From an uncultured Parabacteroides sp. (GTDB taxonomy: Bacteria; Bacteroidota; Bacteroidia; Bacteroidales; Tannerellaceae): a DNA stretch of 8,125 nt. The DNA lies in contig USAD01000122.1 in the NCBI GenBank assembly GCA_900552415.1, positions 1 through 8,125 on the forward strand, read 5' to 3'. Below are positions 1 to 7,434 of this stretch, one piece after another (position 1 is the first letter of the stretch; each line of letters starts with the position of its first letter). The position numbers were made by a program, and so were the translations under genes. The notes beneath the pieces are model-generated. The model had not been told where the DNA came from. It saw nothing but the letters and a program-made list of their open reading frames with translations, and made no database searches.

Positions 1-436
1 AATCGAGGTCACCCAGGCGCAGGTCGACACGCAGGTCGGCCAATCGCCTCAAACTGTCGGTCAAAGCCTCCGCTTTGCCGTCAAGCCGTAAGTCAAGCAC
101 GCCTCCGATCGTGGCATTGGCCTTGTTCAGGACAAGCGTTTCGAGGTTACCGTTGATCCCGACAGCCATTTCCAGTGGTTGAGTCGGATAATGAGGCTTG
201 AGTTCAGAGGGAATCGCGTCGCCAGCCAGAGCGAACAGGTCTTGTGGACCGATCGCTGCGCTGAGTTGTGCGCTCATCTGTCCGCTGGCTTTAGTGTCGA
301 TCGAGCTCCAGGGGATTTCCGCGGTCAATCCGGCCTCGGAATAGGCGGTCCGAAGGATCAGTTCAGGTATGCGGATCGTAGTCGGGTCGCTGTCTATCTT
401 TCCTTTGAATTCCTCGATTCGTAAGCCGGATCGTTT
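1..436 (-). pseudogene. tamB: TamB-like protein, continuation in shifted frame, cut by left window edge
   Basis: On the minus strand an open frame of 144 codons runs from about position 433 to the window edge with no stop. It begins RSGLRIEEFKGKIDSDPT and continues with IRIPELILRTAYSEAGLTAEI, then LEMAVGINGNLETLVLNKAN and GGVLDLRLDGKAEAL. These are the alternating beta-strand segments of AsmA/TamB proteins and continue the sense of the upstream frame. The frame is offset by one base from the 363-1286 frame and has a stop upstream near 470, so the switch must lie between there and 365. Removing one base from the TTTT run at 434-437 joins the two as ...YYQDK-RSGLRIEEF. It has no initiation signal of its own. 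It is either the rest of a frameshifted (broken or slippage-read) gene or a sequencing/assembly error. The rest of the gene lies outside the window. Confidence 0.7.
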
Positions 437-1286
437 TATCCTGATAATATAGGGAGTCGGGAGCGACATTCAGGCTATCAATGGCGATATGGCTCGGGTC
501 TAGTCCGTTAATTGGAGCGTCATAATTGGCGTCGTAGGAGAGAGCCGTATTCGTAATGGTGAAACGGTCGGCTCCATAACTGAGGTCCCCCAGGTCGACT
601 AATCCGTTGTCCAATTGGCTATTTTCGATATAGGTGGTGAGCCTCAGGCTATCGTCCGGCATTTGCAGGGCAAGAGCTACCTGGTCGAGGCGTACCTTCT
701 CCAGGCGCAGTTTCCAATTAATGGGCTCGGAGGGTGTTTCCGGTTTGGGCTCGGTTTCCCGGATGATTAGCGTGATGGCGGCATCGGATAGTGTCGCCTC
801 GTTGAGTACCGCTAATCCGGTGGGAAGATAGGCCCTGTCCATTTTCAGGAACAGGTGGCCGAGAGATCCTTTGATTTCCAGTCCGTCGATCAGGTCGCCT
901 GTATTGGCTATGACTTTGTTAAGCTCGATAGCCTCTACCATTACTTGCTTCTTGAAGAGCGGAAGGGCATGAATCCTGACTCGAAGATCGTCCATGGAGA
1001 ACAGCGTATCGCCCGGTTGGCGAATTGCTTGGGCCTTACGGATGGTCAGGTCGAGAGGAAATGAAAGCCGGATCTTTTGGATCTGTATGGTCATGCCTGT
1101 AGCCTCGCTTGCGATGGATGAGGCTTGTCGAACAGCGAAATCCTGGATGAATGGTACATACAGCAAGACCGACAGCGTGAGGATCAGGATCACGGGGCTC
1201 AGGAGCAACAGGAGGCCGCGTCTGGCCCATTTCCGGTTGTTTCTCTTTTTCGGATTGTTTTTTTCGGTCTGTTCCTCCTCTGTCAT
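363..1286 (-). CDS. tamB: TamB-like translocation/assembly protein, N-terminal part (frame interrupted)
   Basis: This 307-codon frame is the start of a Bacteroidota TamB/AsmA-like protein, a long inner-membrane-anchored periplasmic protein of the family that helps move lipid or outer-membrane protein to the outer membrane. Seen: a basic N-terminus (residues 1-23), one hydrophobic anchor (about 24-45), then beta-rich AsmA-like sequence, for example FSMDDLRVRIHALPLFKK and IELNKVIANTGDL. Family members usually exceed 1,000 residues, so this frame alone is far too short. Residues up to about 284 look genuine. The last 23 (TIRLTNRGIQRKDRQRPDY...) do not, and they end at a stop at 363-365 while TamB-like coding continues in another frame. 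The ATG at 1284-1286 fits: a TAnnTTTG element lies 29 bases upstream. The gene is divergent from the EamA permease. The family call is fairly firm; the symbol is by analogy, and no tamA is visible. Confidence 0.8.
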   Translation of the reverse strand: MTEEEQTEKNNPKKRNNRKWARRGLLLLLSPVILILTLSVLLYVPFIQDFAVRQASSIASEATGMTIQIQKIRLSFPLDLTIRKAQAIRQPGDTLFSMDDLRVRIHALPLFKKQVMVEAIELNKVIANTGDLIDGLEIKGSLGHLFLKMDRAYLPTGLAVLNEATLSDAAITLIIRETEPKPETPSEPINWKLRLEKVRLDQVALALQMPDDSLRLTTYIENSQLDNGLVDLGDLSYGADRFTITNTALSYDANYDAPINGLDPSHIAIDSLNVAPDSLYYQDKTIRLTNRGIQRKDRQRPDYDPHT

Positions 1287-1314
1287 TGTTTGTCTTGTCG
1301 TTTGGATGTGGAAG

Positions 1315-1322
1315 CAAATGTA
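1315..1322 (-). promoter_or_regulatory. Probable -7 element of the tamB-like gene
   Basis: The plus strand reads CAAATGTA, which is TACATTTG on the minus strand, an exact match to the Bacteroidota -7 consensus TAnnTTTG. It lies 29 bases upstream of the tamB-like ATG, giving a leader of roughly 20 bases. No good TTTG -33 box is present at 19-20 bases, so support rests on the -7 element and its position. Confidence 0.5.
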
Positions 1323-1362
1323 TGTAAAAAAGCGGAATGTGCGATCGAACGTGATCTAGTTT

Positions 1363-1370
1363 TATCTTTG
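1363..1370 (+). promoter_or_regulatory. Probable -7 element of the EamA permease gene
   Basis: TATCTTTG matches TAnnTTTG exactly and lies 45 bases before the permease ATG, predicting a leader of about 35-40 bases. The -33 position has no clear TTTG. With the element at 1315-1322 it makes a compact divergent promoter region in which the two -7 elements are 40 bases apart. Confidence 0.5.
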
Positions 1371-1414
1371 TATCCGGATTTTAGTAAAAGATAGGTATTG
1401 AATAGTATTAGATA

Positions 1415-2308
1415 ATGGGAAAGAAAATGGATGGCTTCGCTTTCCGTTGGGGTTATCATCTGATGGCCTTGGTCACAGCGGCGATTTGGGGAACAACTTT
1501 TGTCTCTACGAAAGTATTGATTCAAAATGGTCTGACACCAGCGGAAATCTTTTTCTACCGCTTTAGTTTGGCCTATGTGGTGATCCTTTTGTTCTCGCGG
1601 GGCAAGTTGTGGTCAAGGAGTTGGCGAGATGAGGGCTGGTTCGCTTTGGCCGGTATCTTTGGAGGATCGCTCTATTTTATTACCGAGAACACGGCATTGG
1701 GAATTACATTAGCCTCCAATGTCTCTCTTCTGGTTTGTACCTCGCCGGTGCTGACCGCTTTGTTATCGGCCCTGTTTTATCACTATCCGTTGAGGCGCCG
1801 GATGTTATACGGTTCCTTATTGGCCCTGCTCGGCGTGGCCTTGGTGGTGTTTAATGGAAGCGTTCTTTTGAAGATTAATCCGTTGGGTGATCTGTTGACA
1901 CTTTGTGCCGCTCTTTCCTGGGCTTTGTATTGCCTGGTCTTACGCCGGTTTAGTGGCCGTTACGGCTCCTTGTTTGTAACTCGCAAGGTCTTTTTCTACG
2001 GTCTTTTGTCAATGTCGTTCTATTTTCTGTTTGAACCGTTGACCTGGAAAGCGGAGATACTTGCCCGGCCGGTCGTTTGGATGAACCTGCTTTTCCTGGG
2101 ATTGATCGCCTCAATGCTTTGTTACCTGATGTGGAATGCTTCGGTGAAGGTCTTGGGTGCGGAGAGGGCGACCAATTATCTTTACGTGAATCCATTGGTG
2201 ACGATGCTCACCTCATCAATCGTTCTCGACGAGCGAATTACCCTGGCGGCGCTCTTTGGCTGTGTCCTGATTATTTGTGGTGTCTATTGGGCGGAAAGAC
2301 ACAGCTGA
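1415..2308 (+). CDS. EamA/DMT-family membrane permease
   Basis: A 297-residue protein of the drug/metabolite transporter superfamily, in the usual size range for the EamA (RhaT/YdcZ-like) type. It shows two tandem EamA halves, about residues 15-147 and 157-293, each with about five hydrophobic helices. Hallmarks seen are AAIWGTTFVSTKVL in helix 1, EIFFYRFSLAY in helix 2, the SWALYCLVLRR stretch opening the second half, and ERATNYLYVNPLVTMLTSS near the end, which resembles the typical EamA C-terminal signature. These proteins sit in the inner membrane and move small metabolites or amino acids, often outward; the substrate cannot be read from sequence. The ATG at 1415 is followed by another at codon 5, so the exact start is uncertain by four codons. 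A separate promoter element precedes the next gene, so it may be transcribed alone. Confidence 0.9.
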   Translation: MGKKMDGFAFRWGYHLMALVTAAIWGTTFVSTKVLIQNGLTPAEIFFYRFSLAYVVILLFSRGKLWSRSWRDEGWFALAGIFGGSLYFITENTALGITLASNVSLLVCTSPVLTALLSALFYHYPLRRRMLYGSLLALLGVALVVFNGSVLLKINPLGDLLTLCAALSWALYCLVLRRFSGRYGSLFVTRKVFFYGLLSMSFYFLFEPLTWKAEILARPVVWMNLLFLGLIASMLCYLMWNASVKVLGAERATNYLYVNPLVTMLTSSIVLDERITLAALFGCVLIICGVYWAERHS

Positions 2309-2323
2309 TTTTCTTCCGTTTCG

Positions 2324-2355
2324 TATGGCTACTTCCGCATTTTCTCCTATTTTTG
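2324..2355 (+). promoter_or_regulatory. Probable promoter of the DUF2461 gene
   Basis: TATTTTTG at 2348-2355 is an exact TAnnTTTG element. TATG at 2324-2327 lies 20 bases upstream and differs from the TTTG -33 box at one base. The predicted start of transcription is about 20 bases before the ATG at 2381. The purine-rich AAGGATAAGG just before that ATG is the best ribosome-binding candidate among the plus-strand genes here. Confidence 0.55.
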
Positions 2356-2380
2356 TCACATTCAATATAAGGATAAGGTT

Positions 2381-3061
2381 ATGGCAAATGCGTATGAGAT
2401 AAAGGCTATTTTGGAATATCTGGCCGCGATCCGGTCGAATAACAATCGGGAATGGTTTACCGCTAACCGGGCTTGGTATGATGAGGTTCGGTCGATATTT
2501 GAGTCGATGACGGCGCAATTGATCCTGCGTATCGGGACATTCGACGAGACGGTTCTCTCGCAGACGGCGAAGAGTTGTACTTACCGCTTCAACCGTGATA
2601 CTCGTTTCTCGCTGGATAAGTCGCCCTATAAGACGCATCTTGGGGCTTATATCAACGCCAAAGGCAAGAAAGCCAATCATGGCGGTTATTATTTCCACCT
2701 TGAGCCGGGTAACTGCCTTTTGGCCGGCGGTTCCTATTGCCTGCCTACGCCGGTCTTGCGGGCCGTGCGTGAAGCGATTGTCGATGAGCCGGAAGAATAC
2801 CGATCGATTGTTGAGAATCCTGAGTTCAAGCGGCTTTATCCCGTTATTGGCGAGGATTGGCTGAAAAAGTTGCCACAGGGCTTCCCGAAAGATTTCCCTT
2901 ATCCTGATTATTTGCGTTGCAAGGATTATTCCTGTTTTCATAAGGTGGCCGACGACTGGTTGGCGGCCGACGATTGGCTCGACAAGGCGGAGGCGGCTTT
3001 CCGTATCCTGAAGCCTTTCCTGGATTTCGTGAACCGGGCGATCGATGATTTCGAGGAGTAG
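2381..3061 (+). CDS. DUF2461 (TIGR02453-type) domain protein
   Basis: A 226-residue soluble protein matching the DUF2461 family over its full expected length (about 220-230). Recognisable family segments are an N-terminal FL/YLAAIRSNNNREWFTANRAWY-like block (residues 13-33), RFNRDTRFSLDKSPYKTH (69-86), GGYYFHLEPG (101-110) followed by LAGGSY, and a C-terminal WLDKAEAAFRILKPFLDFV block ending in acidic IDDFEE. The family has no established biochemical role, so none is assigned. No signal peptide or membrane segment is visible, suggesting a cytoplasmic protein. The ATG follows a purine-rich AAGGATAAGG. The gene lies 72 bases after the permease with its own promoter, and 46 bases before the MFS gene, which has no convincing promoter and may share its transcript. 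Confidence 0.9.
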   Translation: MANAYEIKAILEYLAAIRSNNNREWFTANRAWYDEVRSIFESMTAQLILRIGTFDETVLSQTAKSCTYRFNRDTRFSLDKSPYKTHLGAYINAKGKKANHGGYYFHLEPGNCLLAGGSYCLPTPVLRAVREAIVDEPEEYRSIVENPEFKRLYPVIGEDWLKKLPQGFPKDFPYPDYLRCKDYSCFHKVADDWLAADDWLDKAEAAFRILKPFLDFVNRAIDDFEE

Positions 3062-3107
3062 AGGATATTTGCTGGTGAAAAATAGCGTTAATTGAGAATA
3101 TAATAAC

Positions 3108-4268
3108 ATGAAAACAAATTCAACCTTAAAACTGATTCCCGTGATGCTGGCCTTTTTCGCCATGGGCTTCGTCGATCTGGTGGGAATCGCTTCCAATTAC
3201 TTGAAGGCAGACTTGGGCTTGTCCGATTCTGAGGCGAACATTTTTCCTTCATTGGTTTTCTTCTGGTTCCTGATCTTTTCTGTGCCGACCGGCATGTTGA
3301 TGAACCGTGTCGGACGCAAGAAGACGGTGTTACTCAGTTTGGTCGTCACTTTCCTGTCGTTGCTGATCCCGATCTTCGACGATTCTTATATGACGATGTT
3401 GGTCTCCTTCTCCCTGTTAGGTATAGGCAATGCCTTGATGCAGACCTCCTTGAATCCTTTGTTGTCGAATATCGTGAGTGGCGATAAGCTGGCTAGCTCG
3501 CTGACTTTTGGCCAGTTCGTGAAAGCGATCGCCTCCTTTTTGGCGCCTTATATCGCCATGTGGGGCGCGACGGGCGCTTTACCCTTGATGGGATTGGGCT
3601 GGCGTGTGCTTTTCCCGGTTTATATGGTGATCGCCGTGATAGCGATTTTCCTGTTGGGTTCGACGCCGATCGAGGAAAAGGCGCCCGAAGGCAAGCCATC
3701 GTCGTTTGGCGAATGTCTGGGGCTGTTGGGTAAGCCTTTCATCCTGTTGTGTTTTATCGGTATTATGTGCCATGTGGGTATTGACGTAGGGACCAATACG
3801 ACCGCACCGAAGATTCTGATGGAAAGGTTGGGTATGGATTTGGCTGAGGCTGGTTTCGCGACAAGTCTTTATTTTATATTCCGTACGGCGGGCTGTTTTT
3901 CCGGAGCGTTGATCCTGCAAAAGATGCGGGCTAGGAGCTTTTTCTTATTCAGTGTCGTTTTGATGATCCTTGCGGTGATAGGCCTGTTCCTGTTCGATTC
4001 CAAGATGGTAATCTACGCCTGCATTGGTTTGATTGGCTTTGGTAACTCCAACGTCTTTTCCATTATTTTCTCGCAAGCGTTGCTGTCAATGCCCGATAAG
4101 CAGAACGAGGTGTCTGGCCTGATGATCATGGGCCTGTTCGGCGGAACGGTCTTCCCGCTTCTGATGGGTGTCGCTTCCGATCTGTTGGCGTCGCAAAGCG
4201 GAGCGGTGATCGTCATTGCGCTGGGTGTCGCCTATTTGCTCTACTTGACACCTAAGTTAAGCCGTTAG
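3108..4268 (+). CDS. MFS transporter, FHS/fucose-permease-like
   Basis: A 386-residue inner-membrane protein with about 12 hydrophobic helices in two six-helix halves, the usual major facilitator layout. The loop between helices 2 and 3 carries GMLMNRVGRKKT (residues 62-73), the MFS motif A. The first half also has GIGNALMQTSLNPLLSNI (105-122), reminiscent of the FHS (fucose-glucose/galactose-proton symporter) branch common in Bacteroidota. A polar central loop (about 186-205, PIEEKAPEGKPSS) separates the halves. The second half has IDVGTNTTAPKILMERLGM. Sugar import by proton symport is likely from the family; the actual sugar is not readable and no sugar-use genes flank it, so a specific name such as fucP is not justified. 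The ATG follows an A/T-rich leader without a clear Shine-Dalgarno. Co-transcription with the DUF2461 gene is plausible. Confidence 0.87.
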   Translation: MKTNSTLKLIPVMLAFFAMGFVDLVGIASNYLKADLGLSDSEANIFPSLVFFWFLIFSVPTGMLMNRVGRKKTVLLSLVVTFLSLLIPIFDDSYMTMLVSFSLLGIGNALMQTSLNPLLSNIVSGDKLASSLTFGQFVKAIASFLAPYIAMWGATGALPLMGLGWRVLFPVYMVIAVIAIFLLGSTPIEEKAPEGKPSSFGECLGLLGKPFILLCFIGIMCHVGIDVGTNTTAPKILMERLGMDLAEAGFATSLYFIFRTAGCFSGALILQKMRARSFFLFSVVLMILAVIGLFLFDSKMVIYACIGLIGFGNSNVFSIIFSQALLSMPDKQNEVSGLMIMGLFGGTVFPLLMGVASDLLASQSGAVIVIALGVAYLLYLTPKLSR

Positions 4269-4290
4269 TGGGGAATAATCGAGGGTATCG

Positions 4291-4321
4291 TTTGGCCGTA
4301 TTGGGATTTTTCCTACTTTTG
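4291..4321 (+). promoter_or_regulatory. Strong consensus promoter of frr
   Basis: TTTG at 4291-4294, a 19-base spacer and TACTTTTG at 4314-4321 make an exact match to the primary sigma-factor consensus of Bacteroidota (TTTG-N19-TAnnTTTG). Transcription should start near 4328, leaving a leader of about 38 bases before the frr ATG. It is the best promoter in the window, as expected for an essential translation gene. Confidence 0.8.
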
Positions 4322-4365
4322 TTAAAAATAAATTGGGTCATTACATATATTAAAGAGAACTTATT

Positions 4366-4929
4366 ATGGCAGATACAAAACAACTGGTCAAGGCGGGCGA
4401 AGAGAAAATGACGTTCGCCATCGATTATTTGGACGAGCAATTGTCTCATATCCGTGCGGGCAAGGCGAACCCGAAATTGTTGGATTGCGTGCGGGTCATG
4501 TACTATGGCAGTCCGGTGCCACTTTCGAACGTGGCGACGGTGACGGTGCCTGACGCTAAGACCATCATGATCACGCCTTGGGAGAAGAAGATCATCCGCG
4601 ACATCGAGAAGGCGATCCTCGACTCCGAGTTGGGCATCACACCTGAGAATAACGGCGAGGTGATCCGCTTGGGGATTCCTCCGTTGACAGAGGACCGTCG
4701 TCGCCAATTGGTGAAACAGTGTAAGCAGGAGGCCGAGAATGCCAAGATCAGCATCCGTAATGCCCGTCGCGAGGCGATCGAGGCATTGAAGAAGAGCGTC
4801 AAGAAAGATGGCGTTCCTGAGGATGTGGAGAAAGATGCCGAGGGCGAGGTTCAGAAGATCCACGACAAGTACATCAAGAAAGTCGATGATCTTTATGCGG
4901 CCAAGGAAAAGGAGATCATGACCGTTTAA
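4366..4929 (+). CDS. frr: Ribosome recycling factor
   Basis: A 187-residue cytoplasmic protein that, with EF-G, splits post-termination 70S ribosomes for another round of translation. Length is close to the usual 185. The three-helix-bundle/beta-domain plan is clear: helix 1 ends in [15 protein letters not shown] (residues 26-40), the small beta domain spans about 42-105 with [19 protein letters not shown] and [20 protein letters not shown], and the C-terminal helices begin with [19 protein letters not shown]. The conserved arginine segment SIRNARREA (129-137), which contacts 23S rRNA in characterised homologues, is intact. The ATG gives the standard MADTKQLV start. It has its own consensus promoter. 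In many Bacteroidota-type neighbourhoods frr is next to rsgA, as here; the 86-base gap suggests one transcript for both ribosome-related genes. Confidence 0.97.
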   Translation: MADTKQLVKAGEEKMTFAIDYLDEQLSHIRAGKANPKLLDCVRVMYYGSPVPLSNVATVTVPDAKTIMITPWEKKIIRDIEKAILDSELGITPENNGEVIRLGIPPLTEDRRRQLVKQCKQEAENAKISIRNARREAIEALKKSVKKDGVPEDVEKDAEGEVQKIHDKYIKKVDDLYAAKEKEIMTV

Positions 4930-4943
4930 TTTATGAATACTAA

Positions 4944-4995
4944 GGCGCGGAATGGGGCGGGTGGAACGTGCGGTGTTCTCCGTCTATTCCGCGTC
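4944..4995 (+). promoter_or_regulatory. Hairpin in the frr-rsgA gap (possible leader or processing structure)
   Basis: CGCGGAAT at 4946-4953 and ATTCCGCG at 4986-4993 are perfect inverted repeats. With wobble pairs the stem extends to 13 pairs (4944-4956 with 4983-4995). A second short stem, GAAC (4964-4967) with GTTC (4975-4978), closes a seven-base loop. No T-run follows, so it does not look like an intrinsic terminator. It ends 20 bases before the rsgA ATG. Confidence 0.45.
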
Positions 4996-5015
4996 CCTGT
5001 TTATATCAAGCATCT

Positions 5016-5951
5016 ATGGTAAAAGGATTGGTCATTAAGAATACGGGCAGTTGGTACACGGTGCGTGTGGACGACGGCCGCGAGATCGAGAGTAAGATCA
5101 AGGGTAATTTCCGCCTGAAGAATATCCGGACTACTAATCCGGTAGCGGTGGGCGATCGGGTGACGATCGAATTGAACCGAGAGGGAACCGCTTTCATCAC
5201 GGCCATCGAAGAGCGCAAGAACTACATCATCCGCCGGGCCTCAAACCTTTCCAAGCAGGCGCATATCCTGGCGGCCAACCTTGATCAGGCGCTATTGATC
5301 GTGACGGTCAACTACCCCATTACGACCACCGTCTTTATCGATCGTTTCCTGGCGACTGCCGAGGCTTATCGGGTGCCGGTGAAGTTGGTTTTCAACAAGA
5401 TCGATTGTTACAACGATGAGGATCGGGAATATCTTGACGGGCTGATCCATCTCTATACCTCGATTGGTTATCCTTGCTCGAAGCTCTGTGCCAAGACGGA
5501 AGAGGGACTCGATGCCTTGCGGGCCGACCTCAAGGATCGCGTCACCTTGCTTTCCGGCCATTCGGGTGTAGGCAAATCGACGATTATCAATAAGTTGGTG
5601 CCTGGTGCCGGCCTGCGTACGGGGCAGATCTCCGATTATCATAATATGGGTATGCATACCACGACCTTCTCGGAAATGATCCCGCTTCCTGACGGTGGTT
5701 ACCTGATTGATACGCCGGGGATCAAGGGATTTGGTACGATCGAGATGGCTGACGCGGAGATATCGCATTATTTCCCGGAGATTTTCAAGTATGCCGCCGA
5801 TTGCCGCTTTGGTAACTGTACTCATCGTCACGAACCGGGTTGCGCTGTCTTGAAGGCGCTCGAGGAGCATTGGATTAGTGAGTCGCGCTATCGTAGTTAC
5901 CTCAGTATCCTCGACGATCGAACGGAAAGCAAATACCGGGAGGAGTTCTAG
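5016..5951 (+). CDS. rsgA: Small ribosomal subunit biogenesis GTPase RsgA
   Basis: A 311-residue circularly permuted GTPase that acts in late 30S maturation, checking the decoding centre and releasing RbfA in known homologues. The parts appear in the expected order: an N-terminal OB-fold (about residues 1-68), G4 NKID (127-130), G1/P-loop GHSGVGKST (181-189), the G2/switch region around GMHTTT (212-217), G3 DTPG (232-235), and a C-terminal zinc site C263-x4-C268-x-H270-x5-C276. All key residues are intact. The open frame extends upstream to a GTG at 4968, but the family N-terminus [16 protein letters not shown] begins at the ATG at 5016; the extra 16 residues lie in the hairpin and are rich in proline and cysteine, so ATG 5016 is chosen. 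It is downstream of frr, with no promoter of its own seen. Its stop overlaps that of dgt. Confidence 0.96.
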   Translation: MVKGLVIKNTGSWYTVRVDDGREIESKIKGNFRLKNIRTTNPVAVGDRVTIELNREGTAFITAIEERKNYIIRRASNLSKQAHILAANLDQALLIVTVNYPITTTVFIDRFLATAEAYRVPVKLVFNKIDCYNDEDREYLDGLIHLYTSIGYPCSKLCAKTEEGLDALRADLKDRVTLLSGHSGVGKSTIINKLVPGAGLRTGQISDYHNMGMHTTTFSEMIPLPDGGYLIDTPGIKGFGTIEMADAEISHYFPEIFKYAADCRFGNCTHRHEPGCAVLKALEEHWISESRYRSYLSILDDRTESKYREEF

Positions 5952-7276
5952 ACCGCTGGCAGGCTCATGCCGGTGATTTTCCGGTAGAGATCAAGCGCAT
6001 AGACGTCGGTCATGCCGGAAATGTAATCCAGTACGCATTGGATCTTGCCGTAGGTGGTGGCTGCCGCTGTGTCGTACTGCTCAGGGATACGTCTGAGCAG
6101 CAACTTACTGTAGGCATGCTCCTGGTTCATCACCGCCTCGGTGAGACTGTCGATCAAATGGCTGAAGATGTGATAACCGGCCAGCTCGATGTCCAGAACC
6201 TCCTTTGCCCTGTAGATCTTCTCGCTAGCAGTTTTCGAACAGGTCTCGTAGGCTGTTCGGGCCTGTTCGGAGACTTGGCTGATGAGTGGCGCGTTGAAGC
6301 TGCCGTCTAGCAGGCTAGGTTCGTTCTCAAGAAAGACACGGGCGCACTCATTGACGAGCAGTCCTACAATGCAGGACCGCAAATAGGCGATCTGCTCGTT
6401 GGTGTCGCTCACCAGGCGCATCACCTCCTTCACGTGCGCCAGTTGTTGGGGCTCAAAGAAATTCAGCAAGAGGCCGATCGCCTCCTCCTTCGTGAGGATA
6501 TGCAGTTTATGCGCGTCCTCGATATCCATGATCTGATAACAGATATCATCGGCTGCCTCGACCAGGTAAACCAGTGGATAGCGTGTGAAACGTTCCGGAT
6601 GGGCGGGATCCGGCTTGATGCCCAGCTCATGGACGATGCGATGAAAACTGGCTTCCTCCGATTGGAAGAAGCCGAACTTACCTTTCTTGCCGGCGTGAAT
6701 AGAGGCGTAAGGATATTTAACGATTGAGGCCAGCGTGCAATAGGTCAAGGCGAAACCGCCGGGACGGCGACCTACGAACTGGTGTGTTAGGAGTCTCATG
6801 GCGTTAGCGTTGCCCTCGAAATGGACAAAATCTTCCCAACGTCCACCCTCATCGCGTACCTTCTCTTCCAGTTGCTTTCCGTTGCCCTCAGAGAAATAGG
6901 CGGAGATGGCCCGCTCGCCGGAGTGACCGAAAGGTGGGTTGCCCATGTCGTGCGCCAGGCAGGCCGCTGAGACGATCGAGCCCAATTCAGGTAGATTGAC
7001 GCTTCCGTCAGGATATTTCTGGCTTAGGGCCTTAGCGACGTGGTTGCCCAACGAGCGTCCGACACACGATACCTCCAAACTGTGCGTCAGTCGGTTGTGA
7101 ACAAAGATACTGCCGGGTAGCGGGAAGACCTGCGTCTTGTTCTGCAGCCGGCGGAAAGGCGAGGAGAAGATAAGCCTATCGTAATCCCGTTGGAAATCGG
7201 TGCGTTCGTGCGCCCGGCCATGATAATCCTCCATGCCAAATCGCTTGCCCGATAATAGTTGATGCCAGTTCATCAT
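5948..7276 (-). CDS. dgt: dGTPase-like deoxynucleoside triphosphate triphosphohydrolase
   Basis: A 442-residue cytoplasmic HD-domain enzyme of the family that converts dGTP (or other dNTPs) to the deoxynucleoside plus triphosphate, lowering dNTP pools; some members restrict phage. Visible markers are [12 protein letters not shown] (residues 41-52), NRLTHSLEV (61-69) with first metal histidine H65, the HD pair in [14 protein letters not shown] (H109, D110, then H118), [10 protein letters not shown] (152-161) and [16 protein letters not shown] (239-254), where an aspartate completes the metal site. The length suits the 440-450 residue subgroup found in Bacteroidota. The catalytic set is complete. 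The start is MM at 7271-7276, and either Met could be used. It converges with rsgA on a shared CTAG and diverges from the GSCFA gene across a long repeat-bearing region. Substrate range cannot be read from sequence. Confidence 0.94.
   Translation of the reverse strand: MMNWHQLLSGKRFGMEDYHGRAHERTDFQRDYDRLIFSSPFRRLQNKTQVFPLPGSIFVHNRLTHSLEVSCVGRSLGNHVAKALSQKYPDGSVNLPELGSIVSAACLAHDMGNPPFGHSGERAISAYFSEGNGKQLEEKVRDEGGRWEDFVHFEGNANAMRLLTHQFVGRRPGGFALTYCTLASIVKYPYASIHAGKKGKFGFFQSEEASFHRIVHELGIKPDPAHPERFTRYPLVYLVEAADDICYQIMDIEDAHKLHILTKEEAIGLLLNFFEPQQLAHVKEVMRLVSDTNEQIAYLRSCIVGLLVNECARVFLENEPSLLDGSFNAPLISQVSEQARTAYETCSKTASEKIYRAKEVLDIELAGYHIFSHLIDSLTEAVMNQEHAYSKLLLRRIPEQYDTAAATTYGKIQCVLDYISGMTDVYALDLYRKITGMSLPAV
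5954..5980 (+). terminator. Possible intrinsic terminator for rsgA inside the dgt 3' end
   Basis: CGCTGGCA (5954-5961), a six-base loop and TGCCGGTG (5968-5975) form an eight-pair stem with two G-U pairs, followed directly by ATTTT (5976-5980). It starts two bases after the rsgA stop and so lies within the last codons of the opposite gene. The T-run is short, so this is a moderate call. Confidence 0.42.
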
Positions 7277-7302
7277 GTCTTGATCCTTTCTAATCGTTGT
7301 CG

Positions 7303-7310
7303 TAAAGGTA
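7303..7310 (-). promoter_or_regulatory. Weak candidate -7 element of dgt
   Basis: The minus strand reads TACCTTTA here, one base away from TAnnTTTG, 26 bases upstream of the dgt start. No convincing -33 box is seen. It is the only near match close to the gene. Confidence 0.3.
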
Positions 7311-7434
7311 AGATAATTTGATCGAATACCGACCGCTTTGGGGTAAAAAGATGATCTATCTGACGATCATAATTCGTATGAAAGTGGATATCTATTCGTA
7401 CTCCATAAGTAACGTCTAGCAAAATGAGAAGGTA

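Noticed and set aside
2292..2319. Terminator at the end of the EamA permease gene (CGGAA ... TTCCG)
   Set aside because: Only five pairs around a long loop, with no T-run after it.
2947..2982. 18-base tandem duplication in DUF2461 (ADDWLA then ADDWLD)
   Set aside because: The overall length and the surrounding family pattern seem normal, so it may be coincidental similarity in the WLD region and not an insertion.
2216..3196. 326-codon minus-strand open frame antisense to the DUF2461 gene
   Set aside because: It lies wholly over a clear DUF2461 gene on the other strand and over parts of its neighbours, and its product shows no recognisable domain.
4968..5015. GTG start giving rsgA 16 more residues
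   Set aside because: The added residues match nothing in the family and fall in the hairpin; the ATG at 5016 gives the usual RsgA N-terminus.
5292..5870. 192-codon minus-strand open frame inside rsgA
   Set aside because: The plus strand here encodes all RsgA GTPase and zinc motifs; the antisense product is low-complexity and unrecognisable.
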